A stretch of DNA of 64,000 bases from Ottelia alismoides (Eukaryota; Streptophyta; Magnoliopsida; Alismatales; Hydrocharitaceae), in contig JAZKJV010009320.1 of NCBI GenBank assembly GCA_037367405.1, positions 806,001 to 870,000 of the forward strand. Direction: 5' to 3'. The stretch's first letter is position 1. Each line of letters opens with the position of its first letter. Positions 59,371 to 64,000 of this stretch are shown piece by piece. The notes under the pieces were generated by a model, which ran no database searches, was not told where the DNA came from, and saw only the letters and a program-made list of their open reading frames with translations. A program made the position numbers and the translations under genes.

Positions 59371-61776
59371 AATCCCAACGAGGTATAAAAACACTGTGAG
59401 CTCGCGTAAAAATCATGAAAAGGACTGGAATCCTAGACCCACGCACTTGGTGGCCACTGCCCCAACTGGGCTTCCTCACCTCGTCCAGTTGAAGGTCATC
59501 ATGCCCTCGCACAGCCAGGTATAAAGGTCACCATGACTGGCACTACGTCTGTCATCAATGATTTACCGTCATATATATGTATATGATTTCGCTTTCTCTT
59601 TTATATGCTTGATTATTTCTTTCTTCTATCTATAGTCAGCTTTTCTGAATTGGAATTCTTGTTCAATGATCTTAGAAAATGACTTATAGACTGCTCAAAT
59701 AGAAGCGTAATATTATCTAAATATTCATCTTTCAATCTTTATCAATAAGATCTTAAGTTTGAAAGTGTCTTATTGATATTACCTTATTGCTAATCTTTCC
59801 AATTTTAAGAAATTGTAGATCGCCTAACTTTAATGATATATATAGTACAGAATACATGAAGATAACTTGATTAAAGACTTCCACTCCTAATGATCTTGAA
59901 AGATTATTTGTTGATCTTTTTAGTAATTGTTATAATACTAATTAAATTATACTTTTGAGCTCACTTTTCTAACTAGATTGCAACTCAATGTTAAATAGAG
60001 ATTATAGAACAATTATGTTAATTGTAGAAAATGTCTAACGATGATTTGTTCGAATTTCAGGAATCTCAGCACAAACAATTTGCCTATATCAATTAGTGGA
60101 TCCATTGTCATTGGGAGTTGTAGCTTCAATTACAACTCACCTATCTTGAAGAGCACTACCACCAAGAATAATGAAACTAAAAAACTCATCATTTCACCTA
60201 AAATATAAGAGGGGCTTTCGGATGAAAGTCCATCAACCGACCACCTTACCCACATCTCCCATTAGAGAAAGTGCAATTGAAACAAGTATAAATCTTAGCA
60301 TCATAGTAACATGTTGCAGAACACTAGCAAACAAAACTACATCAATGTCGTTATGATAGGTATAAAGATTAGCATCATCAGCATTTATCTTTATCGTCAA
60401 ACATATTTGAGCAATCTCTAGTGGTTAACCATTAGCTATACTTCTGATGTCAACTCCACAAAATGATCAAACTCCTTGTTACAAAGAGAGCCAAGTAAAC
60501 GATGAACTACTGATGCGTCAGAAGAAGAATAAATGTTGGACTTCATAAGCCAAACCCATTTTGCGCCTCCTCTGAAGACAACACTCAACATAAAATCAAA
60601 TGTGGCAATCACCCATGTCCACCTCAATAGTAGCATTGATTTTTAACTCCATGTCTGAAGTTAATCTAAACTCAATAGTATAGATTGACAACTCAACAAG
60701 AACCATTCCTACGAGTTGTCAAACTTGTAAGAAATTGTGCATTCTCCATGCAGGAACGTGTTTGCATGCGCCGAATGGCCACAAAACCTAGAGATGCTCA
60801 TAGATTCTTCACCAAAGGCCATCCTTTCAGCAGGTACCAAAGTGGCACACAATAAAAGAATCAACATTTGTGAGCTACACCAAATGTAACATATTCAAGT
60901 CATTCAAGGTTGGTAGATAAGGAAATTGTTAGGCCTGATCATGATTTAGATATATGGGTGTATCCCTTGTGAAGACTATTTTTTAAATCTTTAGAGTATG
61001 TAATTAATCAAATATTTAATGAGGGTTTTCATTTGTCATAATTAGAGATCTGAACCTTCTTAGCATCCATACACTGTTACCAGCGGGATTTGTATTATTT
61101 CATGAAATACTAATGTGGAGATTGGATTAAAATAGAATTGAGATTATAATAAAAGAAAGAAAAGAAAATCATAAGGACATAATTTCTTAAAAAATAATCA
61201 CCTACCGACAGTAAATTCTCAAAGAGTCCATTTCATCTTAGTACATAAGAGAATCAAGGAAAAGAATGGGTAAAACTACAATGCATGGCAGCGGTAAAGG
61301 ATTGTGACGTTATTAGATTTTTCTAATTTGGAAATGATTTCACATGCAAGAGAGGCTTCAAAGGTAGCTCCAACTAAAGAAAAGATTTCTGGACAACAGT
61401 CTGAAATGGAGAAAAATAGTAGGTGGGCTCCTGCAACCTTGGATACTGTTGTAGGGGGCAGTAGATATCTTCTAGAGTTGCTGGAGAAGGTTTTCAACAA
61501 ACAATTTCAACTGAAATGGAAGAAAACGGAATGCTCGGCTGGAATTTGGGTAAAATGGGAGTGAAGAGGGAGGGGAGGAGATGGCGTTAAAAAAAGGAAA
61601 GATTGGGGAGATGGAAAGGGGGAAGGTTCCTGGAACCTTCCTCCACTTATATTTATTTTTTAAAAAATTTTATGACAACAGTACAAGGGACATCAACATT
61701 GATGATGTCATTAATGACAACATCAATGATGTCATTATTGACATCATTATATATATTTATATCATATATATAATAA
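59371..61776. other. Unassigned region right of Copia A
   Basis: 59376-59520 is the right flank of A and contains GTATAAAAACACTG (TATA-like). 59520-61560 has no recognised gene. Short frames at 60436-60636 (-), 61276-61500 (-) and 61304-61564 (+) lack known domains. 61690-61750 holds a 24-bp repeat, ATGATGTCATTA at 61702 and 61726. Confidence 0.4.
60436..60636 (-). other. Open frame of unknown identity
   Basis: It is 66 codons from ATG at 60636, with aromatic and Ser-rich content (FRGGAKWVWLMKSNIYSSSD). I do not recognise a family. Neighbouring frames on the same strand are broken by stops. It might be an exon remnant of a host gene or chance. Confidence 0.25.
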
Positions 61777-62320
61777 TGTTGGAATCCTACTAACAGTAGC
61801 AAAAAAATAAAAATATATTTTCTATATTTTAAAACTACTTTTTCTCTCATTTATTTATGGTATTAACGTTGATTGTATTCACGCCTCGGGCCTCAGATTT
61901 GGACACAGAATATCCCGATTTGATCGTCTCTGAACAATGATCAATATGAGTATAATATTGATATACTTTTGATCAGGTTTGCATCCCCGAAATTTTCGAG
62001 ATACGGTTTCGGTTTATTGTTAAATTTTGCAATTTAAAATACTAAACGACCTCTGATTGATGAACGATCGATTCCGTTGACCTTATTTCTTCTAATTAGT
62101 TTTTTAAGGTGGTTTCGGTATATTTTGTGGTTTTCATTTACATCGCGGTTTTTCAGGCACGCATTACGATGTGACTGATTTTTGGTCGATTTCACCCGAA
62201 CGACTTTTGATTCACGGTCAATTGATCAATTTAGGTTATTTAGCATTGACCAACAACTTTATTGAGTTAATCAGACCAAAATCGAATCAGATTTGGGTTT
62301 GTGCAGATCCAGATGTTACA
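61777..62320 (-). repeat. 3' LTR of chromovirus-like Gypsy (probable)
   Basis: The minus strand starts TGTAACATCTGGATCTG, like the TGTAACATC starts of Del/Tekay-type LTRs, and would end GGATTCCAACA at 61777 (544 bp). It follows the integrase C-terminus at the expected distance. The 5' LTR is outside the window, so the borders are predictions. Confidence 0.55.
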
Positions 62321-62323
62321 AAT

Positions 62324-62443
62324 ATAAAAACCTCAAAGGGAGTCTCATCCTCGAGACTCGGGTCGAGGTTACTATATGTCTTATCTAGGTTTCATCTGAT
62401 TATAAAAACTTCAAAGAGTTTTGAACCCATAAAAACCTCAAAG
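62324..62443 (-). repeat. Triple repeat before chromovirus LTR
   Basis: CTTTGAGGTTTTTAT (minus) occurs at 62338-62324 and 62443-62429, and as CTTTGAAGTTTTTAT at 62416-62402. The copy nearest the LTR sits where a PPT would be. Confidence 0.7.
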
Positions 62444-62503
62444 AGAAAACAAGGCATATTTTTAACATGTATCTAATTACAAATGCTTGTTTTGATGATT
62501 GCC

Positions 62504-62910
62504 TCATAAAAGTTGCGGGTATCATGCCTGCATATAGGCTTCGGTCTCCCATGTCGCCTCTTCAATGCCGTGTCGGTGCCATAACACCTTGACCAATGGA
62601 ATTTCCTTGCTGTAAAGCTTCTTCACAGCACTGTCAAGTATCTGTACTGGCCTCTCCTCGTATGTCAAATATGTATCTACGTCTAAATACTCATAGTTGA
62701 TGATGTGTCAAGGGTCGTGCACATACTTCCTCAAGTTGGACACATGGAAGGCATCATGAATAGCTGAAAGATTTGGAGGAAGGGCTACTCGATAAGTCAT
62801 TTTCCCTGCTCTAACTAAAATCTCAAATGATCCAACATATTGCGGTGCAAACTTACCATGAACCCCAAATCTCTGAATTCCTTTCATGGGAGATACTCGG
62901 AGAAATACCC
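62504..62910 (-). pseudogene. Chromovirus-like Gypsy integrase C-terminus/chromodomain remnant
   Basis: The frame starts inside integrase with VFLRVSPMKG, then GKFAPQYVGSFEILVRAG, RVALPPNLSAIHDAFHVSNL, and RKYVHDP followed by an internal TGA. It continues YEERPVQILD, KEIPLVKVLW and EEATWETE. This matches the GPY/F-containing integrase end and chromodomain-like tail of plant Del/Tekay-type Gypsy elements. In these families the tail helps target integration to heterochromatin. The 5' part is cut off at 62910/62911 by an A-family LTR. An internal stop and a premature stop before the usual KYPxLF end make it non-functional. Confidence 0.85.
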
Positions 62911-64000
62911 TGTTAGCAATGTGAGCCCGAGGCGAACCATTCCTACAATAAATGTTATTGTAATAAATGATTTATCAATAAAAGTTATTGATTTTGTTTC
63001 ACTCCCTTTATGATATTGAATGAATGAATGCACTATAAGGTCCCTATGTACAATAAGGGTTATGTACCATGGCCAACTTGATAATCATATAGCTGTTGAT
63101 TCATTGATTGAATCATAGAGGCTGATGCTTGGATGGATATCTAAGGAGTTAGATAGAGGACTCATCAAGCATCATCAATGATTGACAATTAGTGATCTTC
63201 AGTCTGAGTAGGAGATGGCAATCCTATCTCATTAGACTGATATCTGATCGACCTCTTGATGCAGGTCCTCTGCATGGGAGTATTGATTCAGATGTATCAG
63301 ATTAGTAGAGTCAATGGGTTGACTTGACGAGATCGAGATAACCAAAGATCTATGATGAATACTGTCACATCACATGCAAACATCCTCTGTCCAGAGACAG
63401 ATATATTGCTATATGTCTGAGTATGTACATTCGGCAAACCAATAGGTTGATGACCTAACCAAGGTCTATACACCGGCGAGCTGGTGTGCATGTAAGGGCA
63501 TATGAGTAATACGATCTCTCAAAGGGATCATACAGGTTCACTTGTGAACCGGGAGACATGAGCTCACTCATGAGGTATTGGGATTAACCAAATTCCATGC
63601 ATGCTCATCATGCTTTAGAAGCATGATATGAATTTGAAGGTAAGATATATGCTTTGTGAAAGCATATGATCTGTACCATATCACAAGGACCAAGATTGAG
63701 AAACTTAAGGATCAGGCCATGAAGATGACAGTGCAAAAATGATCTATATCTTCATGATGATCATGAGTCTTCCAGTATGCAGGATGTACAGGTATTAGGA
63801 ATACCTGAGGGTGATTTGATCATAAACGATTGTATAACCATGACGCTTCCATTCCGAGGGAGTGATGACACAGGTCTGGATTTTAGTGACTCCTCTCATT
63901 AGAGAAGTGACCTAATCTTAGTCCATGTACTGGACATTGATCTGAATAAGCTTCAGAGGCAATGAGAAGATTAAGTTTACGGTCTTGATTTAATCAAGCA
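62911..64000 (+). repeat. LTR of the Copia A family (element G), runs off window
   Basis: It starts TGTTAGCAATGTGAGCCC, matching the LTR start of A (TGTTGGACATGCGAGCCC). It then follows the A LTR in inverse orientation through 'GGTTATGTACCATGGCCA', 'CCAATAGGTTGATGACCTAA' and 'CTTCCAGTATGCAGGATGTA' to the edge. It is more diverged from both A LTRs than they are from each other, with extra sequence at 62950-63025. Whether it is a solo LTR or part of a full element cannot be seen. Confidence 0.88.

Overview
This is plant nuclear DNA, almost certainly from an angiosperm with a repeat-rich genome. It is nearly all LTR retrotransposon, with primer binding sites matching plant initiator tRNA-Met (Copia) and tRNA-Asp (non-canonical Ty3/Gypsy). 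Plant-type Mutator-like and hAT DNA transposons sit inside them, and there is one plant-style GRF zinc-finger reading frame. No species can be named from sequence alone. No rRNA, tRNA gene, CRISPR array or prokaryotic operon is present. I name the elements A to G below.

Layout. 1-6187: 5' end of a Gypsy element (E, minus strand), with leader, tRNA-Asp PBS and a 4.1-kb LTR. 6188-about 11000: 3' end of a decayed related Gypsy element (D, plus strand), into which E appears to have inserted. 11330-11722: small GRF zinc-finger gene (minus). About 12541-16770: decayed Copia element (F, minus) with recognisable gag, integrase, RT and RNase H pieces. 18844-59370: a three-level nest. Copia A (minus, LTRs of about 2.65 kb once later insertions are subtracted) is split by Gypsy B (27890-54477, plus). 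B's 5' LTR is split by Gypsy C (29175-43330, plus). Each level has a 5-bp target duplication matching at 4 of 5 bases. Element A's two LTRs carry different later insertions: a MULE at 20121-21287 and a hAT element at 21508-22337 in the 3' LTR, and a second MULE of the same family at 56453-57380 in the 5' LTR. Each insertion has its empty site preserved in the opposite LTR. 61777-62910: 3' LTR and integrase C-terminus of a chromovirus-like Gypsy (minus), cut at 62911 by an LTR of the A family (G, plus) that runs off the window.

How the parts fit. B and C lack any recognisable reverse transcriptase or integrase, so they look non-autonomous and would depend on enzymes from related Athila/Tat-type elements. 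B keeps a chain of hydrophilic ORFs and a retropepsin-like domain whose catalytic motif is degenerate. E, C and B share a long leader with a conserved short ATG segment ending in a splice-donor-like GTAAGT. The most unusual signal is in B and C: each internal region has a cluster of 4-5 hairpins whose 3' arm runs into AAGTATAGGGGG, the same sequence as the element's own 3' polypurine tract. C and E LTRs also share a leader hairpin with a compensatory base change in the stem.

Limits: all similarities were judged by eye within the window. Family names rest on motifs, not on database searches. Several element borders (D 3' LTR end, F LTR ends) are undetermined.
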